64,000 nucleotides of DNA from Streptococcus minor DSM 17118 (GCF_000377005.1 NZ_AQYB01000032.1:124001-188000), one strand, 5' to 3'. Positions 44,400 through 52,167 are shown, counted from the first letter of the stretch. Made by a program: numbers and translations. The notes: generated from the letters alone by a model not told the origin.

Positions 44400-45329
44400 A
44401 TGGAGAAAATAATTATTACAGCAACTGCTGAAAGTATTGAACAGGTAAAGAATCTTCTAGCAGCTGGCGTTGATCGTATCTATGTTGGAGAAGAAGATTG
44501 TGGTTTACGGCTGCCTAAAAATTTTAGTCACGATGAGTTGCGGGAAATAGCACATCTGGTTCATACGGCTGGAAAAGAACTGACAGTAGCTGCAAATGCT
44601 TTGATGCATCAAGATATGATGGACAATATCAAGCCCTTCATGGATCTGATGAAAGAGATTCAGGTAGACTATTTGGTAGTTGGCGACGCAGGTGTTTTCT
44701 ATATCAACAAGCGTGACGGCTACAATTTTAAATTGATCTACGATACATCTGTCTTTGTAACATCTAGTCGTCAAATCAACTTCTGGAAGGACCATGGAGC
44801 AGTTGAAGCTGTTTTGGCACGAGAGATTCCATCAGAGGAACTCTTTGCTATTGCAGAAAACTTGGCCATTCCAGCAGAAATACTGGTCTATGGTGCTTCT
44901 GTTATCCACCACTCGAAGCGGACTCTCTTGCAGAATTATTATAATTTCATTGGAGCAGAAGAAAACGATAAGTCAAAAGAGCGAGGTCTTTTTCTGGCAG
45001 AACCAGGGGATCCAGATAGTCACTACTCTATTTTTGAAGACAAACATGGAACCCATATTTTTATCAATAACGATATTAGTCTGATGACGAAGCTCATAGA
45101 GTTAGTGGAGCATGGTTACCGCAACTGGAAGCTGGACGGCATTTTCTGCCCAGGACAGAATTTTGTGGCCCTTACTAAGCTATTTGTTCAAGCTCGTGAT
45201 TTGATTGAAAGAGGCCAATTCAGTTATGATCAGGCCTTTCTCTTGGAAGAAGAAGTACGCAAACTCCATCCAGCAGAGCGTGGTTTGGACACAGGCTTTT
45301 ACGATTATGATAAGGATAAGGTAAAGTAA
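44400..45329 (+). CDS. U32 family protein (YrrN/TrhP1-like)
   Basis: A 309-residue U32 protein, the shorter partner of the pair. It starts MEKIIITATAESIEQVKNLL and has YVGEEDCGLRLPKNFSHDEL, VAANALMHQ and the barrel core. In B. subtilis the YrrN/YrrO pair (TrhP1/P2) is needed for 5-hydroxyuridine at tRNA position 34. ATG 44400 is chosen because an upstream ATG at 44391 overlaps the -10 box. There is no ribosome-binding site. The larger partner follows after 3 bases. Confidence 0.85.
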   Translation: MEKIIITATAESIEQVKNLLAAGVDRIYVGEEDCGLRLPKNFSHDELREIAHLVHTAGKELTVAANALMHQDMMDNIKPFMDLMKEIQVDYLVVGDAGVFYINKRDGYNFKLIYDTSVFVTSSRQINFWKDHGAVEAVLAREIPSEELFAIAENLAIPAEILVYGASVIHHSKRTLLQNYYNFIGAEENDKSKERGLFLAEPGDPDSHYSIFEDKHGTHIFINNDISLMTKLIELVEHGYRNWKLDGIFCPGQNFVALTKLFVQARDLIERGQFSYDQAFLLEEEVRKLHPAERGLDTGFYDYDKDKVK

Positions 45330-45332
45330 AAA

Positions 45333-46619
45333 ATGTCAAAAACATTAAAACGTCCTGAGGTGTTATCGCCTGCGGGAACTTTGGAAAAGCTTAAAGTAGC
45401 TGTTGATTACGGTGCGGATGCTGTCTTTGTTGGTGGCCAAGCCTATGGTTTGCGTAGCCGAGCAGGGAATTTTTCTATGGAACAGATGCGAGAGGGCATC
45501 GAATATGCTCATGCTCGCGGAGCCAAGGTCTATGTGGCTGCCAATATGGTGACTCATGAAGGTAATGAAGAAGGGGCGGGAGCCTGGTTCCGTGAATTGA
45601 GGGATATGGGCTTAGATGCGGTAATCGTATCAGATCCTGCTCTGATTGTCATCTGTGCCACAGAAGCACCTGGCCTTGAAATCCACCTATCTACACAAGC
45701 TTCTTCTACCAACTATGAATCATTTGAGTTTTGGAAGGAGTTGGGGCTGACCCGAGTAGTTCTAGCTAGGGAAGTGACTATGGAGGAGCTGGCTGAAATT
45801 CGCAAGCGGACGAGCGTTGAAATTGAAGCCTTTGTACATGGTGCCATGTGTATCTCTTACTCTGGCCGATGTGTTCTTTCCAACCACATGAGCAACCGTG
45901 ATGCTAACCGTGGTGGTTGTTCCCAATCTTGCCGCTGGAAATACAATCTTTATGATTTACCTTTTGGTGATGAACGCCGCAGTATTAGGGGAGAGGTTCC
46001 AGAAGAGTTTTCCATGTCTGCAGTGGATATGTGTATGATTGACCATATTCCAGATATGATTGAGAATGGGGTTGATAGTCTAAAAATAGAAGGTCGCATG
46101 AAGTCTGTTCACTATGTCTCGACTGTGACCAACTGCTATAAGGCTGCAGTAGATGCTTACCTTGAAAGTCCTGAAAAATTTGAGGCCATCAAGCAGGACT
46201 TGATTGATGAGATGTGGAAGGTCGCCCAGCGTGAGCTAGCAACCGGTTTTTATTACAATCCGCCAACAGAGAATGAGCAGCTTTTCGGAGCTCGCCGCAA
46301 GATTCCTCAGTATAAATTCATCGGTGAAGTCGTGGCCTTTGATGAAGCTAGCATGACAGCCACCATCCGTCAACGCAATGTGATCAATGAAGGTGATGAG
46401 GTTGAGTTCTATGGACCTGGTTTCCGCCATTTTGAGACAACTATTCAAAATTTGACAGACTCTGATGGTTTGGCGATTGACCGGGCCAATAAGCCTATGG
46501 AATTGTTGACAATCACAGTTCCTCAGGTTGTTTATCCAGGAGATATGATTCGCTCCTGCCAGTCAGGGCTGATTAACCTTTATAAGGAAAATGGTCAATC
46601 CATGACCGTTCGAGCATAA
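45333..46619 (+). CDS. U32 family tRNA hydroxylation protein (YrrO/TrhP2-like)
   Basis: A 428-residue U32 protein. The core has ADAVFVGGQAYGLRSRAGNF (about 29-48), the conserved signature EAFVHGAMCISYSGRCVLS (about 167-185) and Cys residues in RGGCSQSCRWKYN, which in the family coordinate an iron-sulfur cluster. LKIEGRMKSVHYV and a C-terminal beta domain (about 335-428) complete it. The family makes 5-hydroxyuridine in tRNA from prephenate. Annotated in older databases as collagenase-like peptidase. Confidence 0.92.
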   Translation: MSKTLKRPEVLSPAGTLEKLKVAVDYGADAVFVGGQAYGLRSRAGNFSMEQMREGIEYAHARGAKVYVAANMVTHEGNEEGAGAWFRELRDMGLDAVIVSDPALIVICATEAPGLEIHLSTQASSTNYESFEFWKELGLTRVVLAREVTMEELAEIRKRTSVEIEAFVHGAMCISYSGRCVLSNHMSNRDANRGGCSQSCRWKYNLYDLPFGDERRSIRGEVPEEFSMSAVDMCMIDHIPDMIENGVDSLKIEGRMKSVHYVSTVTNCYKAAVDAYLESPEKFEAIKQDLIDEMWKVAQRELATGFYYNPPTENEQLFGARRKIPQYKFIGEVVAFDEASMTATIRQRNVINEGDEVEFYGPGFRHFETTIQNLTDSDGLAIDRANKPMELLTITVPQVVYPGDMIRSCQSGLINLYKENGQSMTVRA

Positions 46620-46620
46620 G

Positions 46621-46647
46621 AAAAAGGCTAGTCTTATCTAGCCTTTT
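46621..46647. terminator. Shared terminator (U32 operon / YolD-like gene)
   Basis: AAAAGGCTAG and CTAGCCTTTT around a 6-base loop. The stop codon of the convergent gene lies inside it. Confidence 0.8.
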
Positions 46648-46957
46648 GCGTTATACGGATGCTTTCTGGTACCAGACTAATTTTGCGAATGGTGCGTAGG
46701 CGAATGATGGCACTCACGTTTTTATTAAAATTTTTAACAATGAGTTGTTGGCGTTTTTCATCCCATTTGATAATTTCGCCTGTAATACTTTTTTGATTAG
46801 AGTAGATAACATGGACTGCTGCCTTTTTGTAGAGGGCTAATTGTATCTTGTCTAAAATCAATTCTTGCTCCAGTTCATCATCTGCAACGGGGCTTGGAGC
46901 TGTGTTTCCCAAAAATAGGCTCAATCGTTCAAGTAAAACTTGGGTAAACTTTTTCAT
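46634..46957 (-). CDS. YolD-like domain protein
   Basis: A 107-residue protein counting from the ATG at 46957, which follows GAGGATTTT; a longer frame to 46984 begins at the -10 box. After a short N-terminal helix, the segment VHVIYSNQKSITGEIIKWDE then RTIRKISLV resembles the YolD family (small beta domain seen next to UvrX or as SOS-linked proteins). No polymerase gene is near it. Function unknown. Confidence 0.5.
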   Translation of the reverse strand: MKKFTQVLLERLSLFLGNTAPSPVADDELEQELILDKIQLALYKKAAVHVIYSNQKSITGEIIKWDEKRQQLIVKNFNKNVSAIIRLRTIRKISLVPESIRITQKAR

Positions 46958-47020
46958 GGCAAAATCCTCATATCCTTGATACAATTATAGTAACGAATTT
47001 TTCACAAAAAGACAAGCGCT

Positions 47021-47028
47021 TACGAATA
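47021..47028 (+). promoter_or_regulatory. Competence cin-box (SigX promoter) before ydbC
   Basis: TACGAATA is a perfect match to the cin-box recognised by the competence sigma factor SigX/ComX. It lies 18 bases before ATG 47047, with GAGGAGGA between them. I saw no other perfect copy in the window on either strand. Confidence 0.8.
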
Positions 47029-47046
47029 AATAAATGAGGAGGAACA

Positions 47047-47262
47047 ATGGCAGAATTTACATTTGAAATTGAAGAACATCTTTTAGTCCTATCTGAAAAT
47101 GATAAAGGTTGGACAAAGGAACTCAATCGTGTCTCTTTTAATGGAGCACCAGCTAAGTATGACATCCGAACCTGGAGTCCAGACCATAGCAAGATGGGTA
47201 AGGGGATTACCTTGTCCAATGAGGAGTTTCAGGTTTTGTTGGATGCCTTTGCGAATAAATAA
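47047..47262 (+). CDS. ydbC: YdbC family (PC4-like) single-strand DNA-binding protein
   Basis: A 71-residue protein of the PC4/YdbC type. It reads FTFEIEEHLLVLSENDKGWT, then KELNRVSFNGAPAKYDIRTW and SPDHSKMGKGITLSNEEF, the pattern of the Lactococcus YdbC protein that binds single-stranded DNA as a dimer. GAGGAGGAAC precedes the ATG. The cin-box upstream suggests induction during competence, where an ssDNA-binding protein would protect or guide incoming DNA. Confidence 0.88.
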   Translation: MAEFTFEIEEHLLVLSENDKGWTKELNRVSFNGAPAKYDIRTWSPDHSKMGKGITLSNEEFQVLLDAFANK

Positions 47263-47292
47263 GAAGCTTACGAAAAGTAGGCTTCTTTTTTT
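47261..47292. terminator. Shared terminator (ydbC / bioY)
   Basis: AAGAAGC...GCTTCTT stem followed by T7. The bioY stop codon lies inside it. Confidence 0.8.
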
Positions 47293-47807
47293 AGGATTGG
47301 TTTTAAAGCTTTAACCAGTGATATGATTGTTATAATCTTTAGAATCTCTGGAAGAAGGAAAGGAATGACTGTCCAAGTTAGAGTGTTTGCCCAATCTGCG
47401 CCACTGACCAATTTGAAGACTAGACTTCCTATCAAAAAACAGGCTAGTACACCTAAAAAACAGGCGATGGCGTTTCCAGTGGGGGTAGGGTGTGCTTTGC
47501 TGATGGTAGAGGTGATTGCTGCGTAGAGAACAAATCCCCAAAGAAAACCAGAAGTTGGACCAAAAAGGGCTGAAAAACCACCAGAAAAGCCAGCAAAGAT
47601 AGGAAGACCGATGGCACCTAAAAGTAAATAGAAAATCACGCTCAGAGTAGCCTCTCTAGGTTTGTAGAGGCTAGCAATCAAGCCAATAGCAAGGGTCTGC
47701 AAGGTAAATGGAACAGGTCCGATTGGGATGACAACTTGTGATAGCGCTGCGATTAAAGCTACTCCAATTGCCGTATAGGTCAAGTGAAGAGTTGATATTT
47801 TTTTCAT
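47268..47807 (-). CDS. bioY: Biotin ECF transporter S component BioY
   Basis: The biotin-binding membrane subunit of an ECF transporter. The 179-residue protein has about six TM segments and the BioY signature VVIPIGPVPFTLQTLAIGLI (about 25-44), followed by GLPIFAGFSGGFSALFGPTS and GFLWGFVL. The energising ATPases are not in the window. The promoter overlaps a BirA-like operator (47809-47840), so biotin excess should shut it off through BirA. Confidence 0.95.
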   Translation of the reverse strand: MKKISTLHLTYTAIGVALIAALSQVVIPIGPVPFTLQTLAIGLIASLYKPREATLSVIFYLLLGAIGLPIFAGFSGGFSALFGPTSGFLWGFVLYAAITSTISKAHPTPTGNAIACFLGVLACFLIGSLVFKLVSGADWANTLTWTVIPFLLPEILKIITIISLVKALKPILKKEAYFS

Positions 47808-47808
47808 A

Positions 47809-47840
47809 TTGTTACCCTTTCGATAAAAATAGGTTAACTA
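47809..47840 (-). promoter_or_regulatory. BirA-like operator over the bioY start
   Basis: TTGTTACCC, 14 bases, GGTTAACTA (plus strand). This is an imperfect inverted repeat close to the Gram-positive BirA operator TTGTTAACC-spacer-GGTTAACAA. It covers the expected transcription start (about 47835). Confidence 0.7.
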
Positions 47841-47841
47841 T

Positions 47842-47870
47842 ACTATAAAGATTCAACTTGAGAAAGTCAA
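47842..47870 (-). promoter_or_regulatory. Promoter of bioY
   Basis: On the minus strand TTGACT (47865-47870), a 17-base spacer and TATAGT (47842-47847). The -10 box touches the BirA-like operator. Confidence 0.75.
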
Positions 47871-47942
47871 GAGTTTCTTATCGGTTGTCACATCTTGAAA
47901 GATTTAAATAGAGTATGTATAATACATAAAAAAGGAGATTTT

Positions 47943-48515
47943 ATGAAGGTTTTATTGCTAGGAGATAGTCTCTTTGCTAGATGGGAAGGGCAGAAGGAGC
48001 CCCATATCAATTATTCACTTAGGCAAATGGATGCGGATTTGGAGATTTGCAACTTGGCAGAGTCTGGAGATAATAGTTTTGATTTACTGGAAAAGTTGGC
48101 AAGAGAATACATTTCTGGATTTGATATGGTTTTTGTTTGGATAGGAGCTAATGATTTAGCTACCCATAAGCAAGTCTATCTAGGAGAGTTTCAGGATAAT
48201 CTACGCAAGGTGGTAGAAATGCTACGCTCAATCTATTTACCTCACCAAGTTATTTTTCTGGGGCCAGCTCCTATAGATGAAAGTAAGCAACTTTATAGGA
48301 CCAATCGGCTAGTCACCTATTACAGCGATATAGTGGAGAAGGTAGCGAAAGAAGCAGGGTGTTCCTTTATTTCCATGCAGGAGGTTTTTGGACAAGCTGA
48401 TTATTCCTTGGTTGATATTCTAAGGGGAAGTATGGATGATGGCCTACATTTTGGTTCTTTGGGCTATGAGATACTGGCTCAGACCTTGCTAATTTACATA
48501 AAACATGAAAGATAG
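47943..48515 (+). CDS. SGNH/GDSL family hydrolase
   Basis: A 190-residue esterase-type protein. The catalytic Ser is in LLGDSLFARWEG (about 8), the Gly and Asn oxyanion positions in AESGDNSFD and WIGANDLATH, and the Asp/His pair in DGLHFGSLGYE near the C-terminus. ATG 47943 follows AAAAAAGGAG; a longer frame from 47895 lacks a site. No signal peptide, so a cytosolic acyl ester or lipid is the likely substrate. Confidence 0.88.
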   Translation: MKVLLLGDSLFARWEGQKEPHINYSLRQMDADLEICNLAESGDNSFDLLEKLAREYISGFDMVFVWIGANDLATHKQVYLGEFQDNLRKVVEMLRSIYLPHQVIFLGPAPIDESKQLYRTNRLVTYYSDIVEKVAKEAGCSFISMQEVFGQADYSLVDILRGSMDDGLHFGSLGYEILAQTLLIYIKHER

Positions 48516-48517
48516 TA

Positions 48518-48551
48518 GATTCTTGAAGGGAGACCTTGAAGAATCTTTTTA
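48518..48551 (+). terminator. Terminator after the SGNH hydrolase
   Basis: GATTCTTGAAGG and CCTTGAAGAATC with a GAGA loop and TTTTT. Confidence 0.8.
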
Positions 48552-49068
48552 TGATTTGCAGTCAATACAAAACATTAAGCTGCTCTCTTTAGCATCGTCT
48601 GATAGTTAGAGATTGGTCGGAGAGGTCTCCATATTTGAACTTGCCGTAAAAGTTACTCGACATATTCTTTTGTAAGTGCTATGATAAGAGAAGTTTCAAT
48701 TGTGGTTGTAAAAAAAGAAATCTAAGGCAATGATAGTAACCAATTGGCTAGCGGCTGTAGACTCACTGTTAAAATGTTTTAATTTGTCGTTTATCCTAAA
48801 GATAGGAGGCAAGTTTCTATTGATACAAGAAATGCAGGCATTTAGCTCCTCTCATCCTATCTTTGATGAGGAAAAAGAGGGCAGGATGAAAAAACTAAAA
48901 GTAGAAGTTATCAAGAAAGTTTAGAAACAGATACTTGATTCAGATTTGTTTTTAGTTCAAGCATAGCTTATATATTATCTGCTGGGTGACAATATGGATG
49001 GAATATTCCAGCAGCTTCGCCAAGCAAGAGCCTATCATTTGTTTTGAAAAGGAGGTTTTGATAGAACG
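48552..49068 (+). other. Gene-poor stretch before the osmoprotectant operon
   Basis: No convincing gene. A 64-codon frame at 48730-48924 has no ribosome-binding site and no recognised similarity. Another plus-strand frame ending at 49045-49047 reads LIYYLLGDNMDGIFQQLRQA after a TAG, and looks like an eroded coding piece. The osmoprotectant operon has its own AAAGGAGG at 49050-49057. Confidence 0.4.
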
Positions 49069-49701
49069 ATGTTTCAACAACTGAGAGATTACTTTGCTCA
49101 GAATCTAGATACCTATTTAAAGAGTGTATGGCAGCACTTGGAATTGAGTGGTTCAGCCTTATTGATTGCCCTCATCATTGGGCTACCATTGGGTTACCTT
49201 GGTTACAAATACAAGGCAGCTAGACTCCTGACGACAGGTGTCACTCAGGCTTTGAGGGTTATCCCTAGTTTAGGGATTTTGTTTTTCTTGATTCCCTTTG
49301 TTGGGGTAGGAAAGTTTCCAGCTTTAATTGCTTTGGTGATTTTGGCTGTGCCACCTATCCTTATCAATACCATCCTTGGTTTTTCAGAAGTATCAACAGC
49401 TTTGCTAGAAACTGGTTTGGGTTTGGGAATGAGTGAAAGCCAGCTCTTTACTAAGGTGACCTTTCCTCTAGCTCTGCCTCATATTTTAAATGGTATCAAA
49501 TTGGCCTTAATTGAGGTCATTGCCAGTGCGACCCTTGCAACTTACATTGGAGCAGGTGGCTTAGGTAGTTTGATTTTTACCGGTTTGGGACTTTACCGGA
49601 TGGACCTCTTGCTGATTGGAGGAGGAAGTGTAGCCCTCTTATCCTTCATCAGTATGTTAGGGTTTGACCTATTTATAAGGAGAATAAAGTATGAGGATTA
49701 A
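49069..49701 (+). CDS. Osmoprotectant/choline ABC transporter permease
   Basis: A 210-residue inner-membrane permease of the OpuC/ProW type with five or six TM segments. The coupling-helix region is VSTALLETGLGLGMSESQLFTKVTFPLALP (about 112-141; E-x-x-x-G-x-x-x-x-x-x-L pattern), followed by GIKLALIEVIASATLATYIG. First gene of a four-gene ABC operon for glycine betaine, carnitine or choline. AAAGGAGG precedes it. It overlaps the binding-protein gene by 11 bases. Confidence 0.9.
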   Translation: MFQQLRDYFAQNLDTYLKSVWQHLELSGSALLIALIIGLPLGYLGYKYKAARLLTTGVTQALRVIPSLGILFFLIPFVGVGKFPALIALVILAVPPILINTILGFSEVSTALLETGLGLGMSESQLFTKVTFPLALPHILNGIKLALIEVIASATLATYIGAGGLGSLIFTGLGLYRMDLLLIGGGSVALLSFISMLGFDLFIRRIKYED

Positions 49702-50608
49702 GAAATTAGTATCGGGCATTTTATTAGCTGCTATTTTAGTCACAGGTAGTGTTTTTATCTTGAATAGAAACAATCAAGCTAAGAAACAAGTTGAGAAGGG
49801 GACATCTGTTATCAAAGTTGGTTCCAAGGATTTTACAGAAAATCTGATTGTTGCAGAACTTTATGCTTTAGCTTTAGAGGATGAGGGCTACAAGGTTGAG
49901 CGCCTATCCAATATCTCTGGCTCACTTATCCACCAATCCTTAATCAGTAATGAGATTGATTTGTATCCTGAATACACAGGAACAGGCCTCTTGTCTATCC
50001 TTGGTCAACCCTTGGAAACAGATCCTCAGAAGGTTTATCAGACCGTGAAGGACGCCTATAAAGAGAAATTCCAGGTTACTTGGTTGGATTATTCCAAGGC
50101 TAATGATGGACAAGGTTTGGTTATTCGGACAGATATTGCTGAGAAATTAGGCATCACCAGCATCTCAGAGCTACAGAAACATGCAGCTGAGCTCCGCTTT
50201 GCTTCTCAGGGGGAATTTGACCAACGAGATGATGGTATTCCGGGGTTGACAAAAACTTATGGTGTTTTCAATTGGAAGTCTTCTAAGGTTTATGATAATA
50301 GCCTAAAATATAGTGTCCTAGAGAATGATGAAGCGGATGTAACTCCAGCCTACACAACAGAAGGACAGTTGGTCAATAAGGCCAAGTTTACTTTGCTAAA
50401 AGATGATAAACAATTTTGGCCACCGTATAATTTGGCACCTGTGGTTCGGGACCAAGTTTTAAAAGATAATCCAAAACTGGCTGAAGTTCTCAATAAAGTA
50501 TCAGCTAGTCTCGATACCGAAACCATCACCAAGTTAAATGCAAGAGTGGATGTAGACGGCGAAAATTATAGTAGCGTTGCTAGAGATTTTTACCAATCAA
50601 TCAAGTAA
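49691..50608 (+). CDS. Osmoprotectant ABC transporter substrate-binding protein
   Basis: A 305-residue protein of the OpuAC/OpuCC family: VIKVGSKDFTENLIVAELYA then DLYPEYTGTGLL is the typical start of the binding domain. A hydrophobic N-terminal segment (about 8-24) has no lipobox Cys, so it is probably anchored as an uncleaved or signal-anchor protein rather than as a lipoprotein. Ligand is likely a quaternary amine. The GTG/ATG region overlaps the permease end. Confidence 0.9.
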   Translation: MRIKKLVSGILLAAILVTGSVFILNRNNQAKKQVEKGTSVIKVGSKDFTENLIVAELYALALEDEGYKVERLSNISGSLIHQSLISNEIDLYPEYTGTGLLSILGQPLETDPQKVYQTVKDAYKEKFQVTWLDYSKANDGQGLVIRTDIAEKLGITSISELQKHAAELRFASQGEFDQRDDGIPGLTKTYGVFNWKSSKVYDNSLKYSVLENDEADVTPAYTTEGQLVNKAKFTLLKDDKQFWPPYNLAPVVRDQVLKDNPKLAEVLNKVSASLDTETITKLNARVDVDGENYSSVARDFYQSIK

Positions 50609-50621
50609 GGAGGAGAAAAGG

Positions 50622-51392
50622 ATGGCAACTGAGACAATCATTTCCTTTCAGGAAGTTAGCAAGGTTTATAATGAGAAAACGGTGGTTGATCAGGTCAGTC
50701 TAGCGATTCAGAAAGGAGAATTTATCACTATCTTAGGAACTTCGGGCTCAGGTAAGACGACGATACTTAAGATGATGAACCGTCTGATTGAACCAACGAG
50801 CGGAAAGATTCTATTTGAAGGAGAAGAACTCTCTCAGCTAGATCCGGTCTCCCTCAGAAGAAGAGTTGGTTATGTGGTCCAACAAATAGGGCTCTTTCCC
50901 CATATGACAATAGGAGAAAATATTGCGACCGTTCCAAAGCTGCTCAAGTGGAACCAGGCTGAGATAAATGCTAGAGTGAAGGAATTGATGAACTTGATCC
51001 AGCTTCCCTATGAAGAATATAGCAATCGCTACCCAAAAGAACTATCAGGAGGTCAGCAGCAACGGGTTGGAGTAGCGAGAGCTCTGGCTGCTAATCCGGA
51101 TGTTGTTCTCTTTGATGAGCCATTTGGGGCTATTGATGCGATTACTAGAAGCTCTTTACAAGAAGAACTTAGAAATATTCATCGCCAATTGGGGGATAAA
51201 ACCTTCATCTTTATTACTCATGATATCTATGAAGCTTTTCGGTTAGGGAGTAGGGTGTTGATCATGGACCAAGGTAAGATTTGTCAGTTTGACAGCCCTG
51301 AGCAGATCATCCAATCACCACAAGGTGCTTTTGTAGCCAATTTAATTGAAACAGTCAAGGAACAAGAAAAAATATGGAGAACCTATGCTTGA
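50622..51392 (+). CDS. Osmoprotectant ABC transporter ATP-binding protein
   Basis: A 256-residue ATPase with Walker A LGTSGSGKTTILKMMNRL (about 38-55), Q-loop VVQQIGLFPHMTIGEN, signature LSGGQQQRVGVARALA, Walker B VVLFDEPFGAID and the H-loop FITHD. This is the OpuCA/ProV type; no C-terminal CBS tandem is visible, so osmotic sensing through CBS is not expected. ATG 50622 follows AAGGAGGAGAAAAGG. It overlaps the next gene by 8 bases. Confidence 0.93.
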   Translation: MATETIISFQEVSKVYNEKTVVDQVSLAIQKGEFITILGTSGSGKTTILKMMNRLIEPTSGKILFEGEELSQLDPVSLRRRVGYVVQQIGLFPHMTIGENIATVPKLLKWNQAEINARVKELMNLIQLPYEEYSNRYPKELSGGQQQRVGVARALAANPDVVLFDEPFGAIDAITRSSLQEELRNIHRQLGDKTFIFITHDIYEAFRLGSRVLIMDQGKICQFDSPEQIIQSPQGAFVANLIETVKEQEKIWRTYA

Positions 51393-52011
51393 TTACTTCC
51401 AACAATCATCAGATGAACTGATAGATGCCACGATAGAGCATTTATTTTTGGTTTTAAAATCTCTGGGAGTCGCTCTGATTTTGGCTAGTATACTGATTGT
51501 TTTAATCTTAAAAAATCCTAGATTGAAGACTATTTCAGTCTATAGCCTATCTATTCTTTATGCTATTCCCAGCTTTGCTTTTTTTGCTCTACTTATACCC
51601 TGGACAGGCCTTGGGCAGGTAACAGCTACAATTGTTTTGGTGTTGTATGCTCAATACATCCTAGTACGCACCTTCTTAACAGGTATCTATAAAGTGGAAC
51701 CTAGTATATTGGAGGCTGCCAGGGGGATGGGGATGAACTTTTGGCAGATCTTGTTCAAGATTCAGTTGCCTTTAGCTAAGCCAGCTATTTTCTCAGGGAT
51801 CCGATTAGCAACCTTATCTCTGGTTGCGATTGCCACCATTGCCGCGACTATCAATGCTGGTGGATTAGGAACTATCTTGTTTGATGGCCTCAGAACTATG
51901 AGTATGGTCAAATTAAGCTGGGGCATTCTTCTATCAGTAGGGCTTAGTCTATTATTGAGTTTGATAATTGGTCTGGTTGAAAACTTATTTGACCAACCAG
52001 GACTTTCTTAA
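51385..52011 (+). CDS. Osmoprotectant ABC transporter permease
   Basis: The second permease, 208 residues, homologous to the first (coupling segment EAARGMGMNFWQILFKIQLP, about 110-129). ATG 51385 overlaps the ATPase stop and follows GGAGA. Having two permeases, one binding protein and one ATPase matches the OpuC arrangement. A terminator follows at 52027. Confidence 0.9.
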   Translation: MLDYFQQSSDELIDATIEHLFLVLKSLGVALILASILIVLILKNPRLKTISVYSLSILYAIPSFAFFALLIPWTGLGQVTATIVLVLYAQYILVRTFLTGIYKVEPSILEAARGMGMNFWQILFKIQLPLAKPAIFSGIRLATLSLVAIATIAATINAGGLGTILFDGLRTMSMVKLSWGILLSVGLSLLLSLIIGLVENLFDQPGLS

Positions 52012-52026
52012 AGATATACAAAGGTT

Positions 52027-52055
52027 CAAGTAGTCATTCTACTTGGCTTTTTTTT
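52027..52055 (+). terminator. Terminator after the osmoprotectant operon
   Basis: CAAGTAG/CTACTTG stem and a run of eight T. Confidence 0.8.
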
Positions 52056-52061
52056 GATGGA

Positions 52062-52128
52062 AAAACAAAAAAATCAACCCATAACTGGGCTGATTTTTGG
52101 AGATATATGAAAAAGAAAGATTTGGTAT
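52062..52128 (-). ncRNA. Putative csRNA (CiaR-controlled small RNA)
   Basis: A small minus-strand transcription unit between converging genes. A perfect CiaR repeat and -10 box lie upstream (52135-52167). The predicted RNA starts near 52128 and ends in a terminator (arms 52071-52080 and 52087-52096, then a U run to about 52062), so it is about 67 nt. It contains TCATATATCTCC, the exact antisense of GGAG-AT-AT-ATGA, i.e. of a ribosome-binding site and start codon. This is the design of streptococcal csRNAs, which block translation of targets such as comC. It is somewhat shorter than the known csRNAs. Confidence 0.7.
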
Positions 52129-52134
52129 AAGGTA

Positions 52135-52167
52135 AGTATAACCTTTCTATCTTAAAGGAAACTTAAA
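52135..52167 (-). promoter_or_regulatory. CiaR-type promoter of the putative csRNA
   Basis: On the minus strand: TTTAAG, 5 bases (TTTCC), TTTAAG, 10 bases, TATACT. The direct repeat and its distance to the -10 box match the CiaR-activated ccn promoters of streptococci. Confidence 0.75.

Noticed and set aside
48730-48924. 64-codon hypothetical gene
   Set aside because: No ribosome-binding site, no recognisable family, and located in an eroded stretch.
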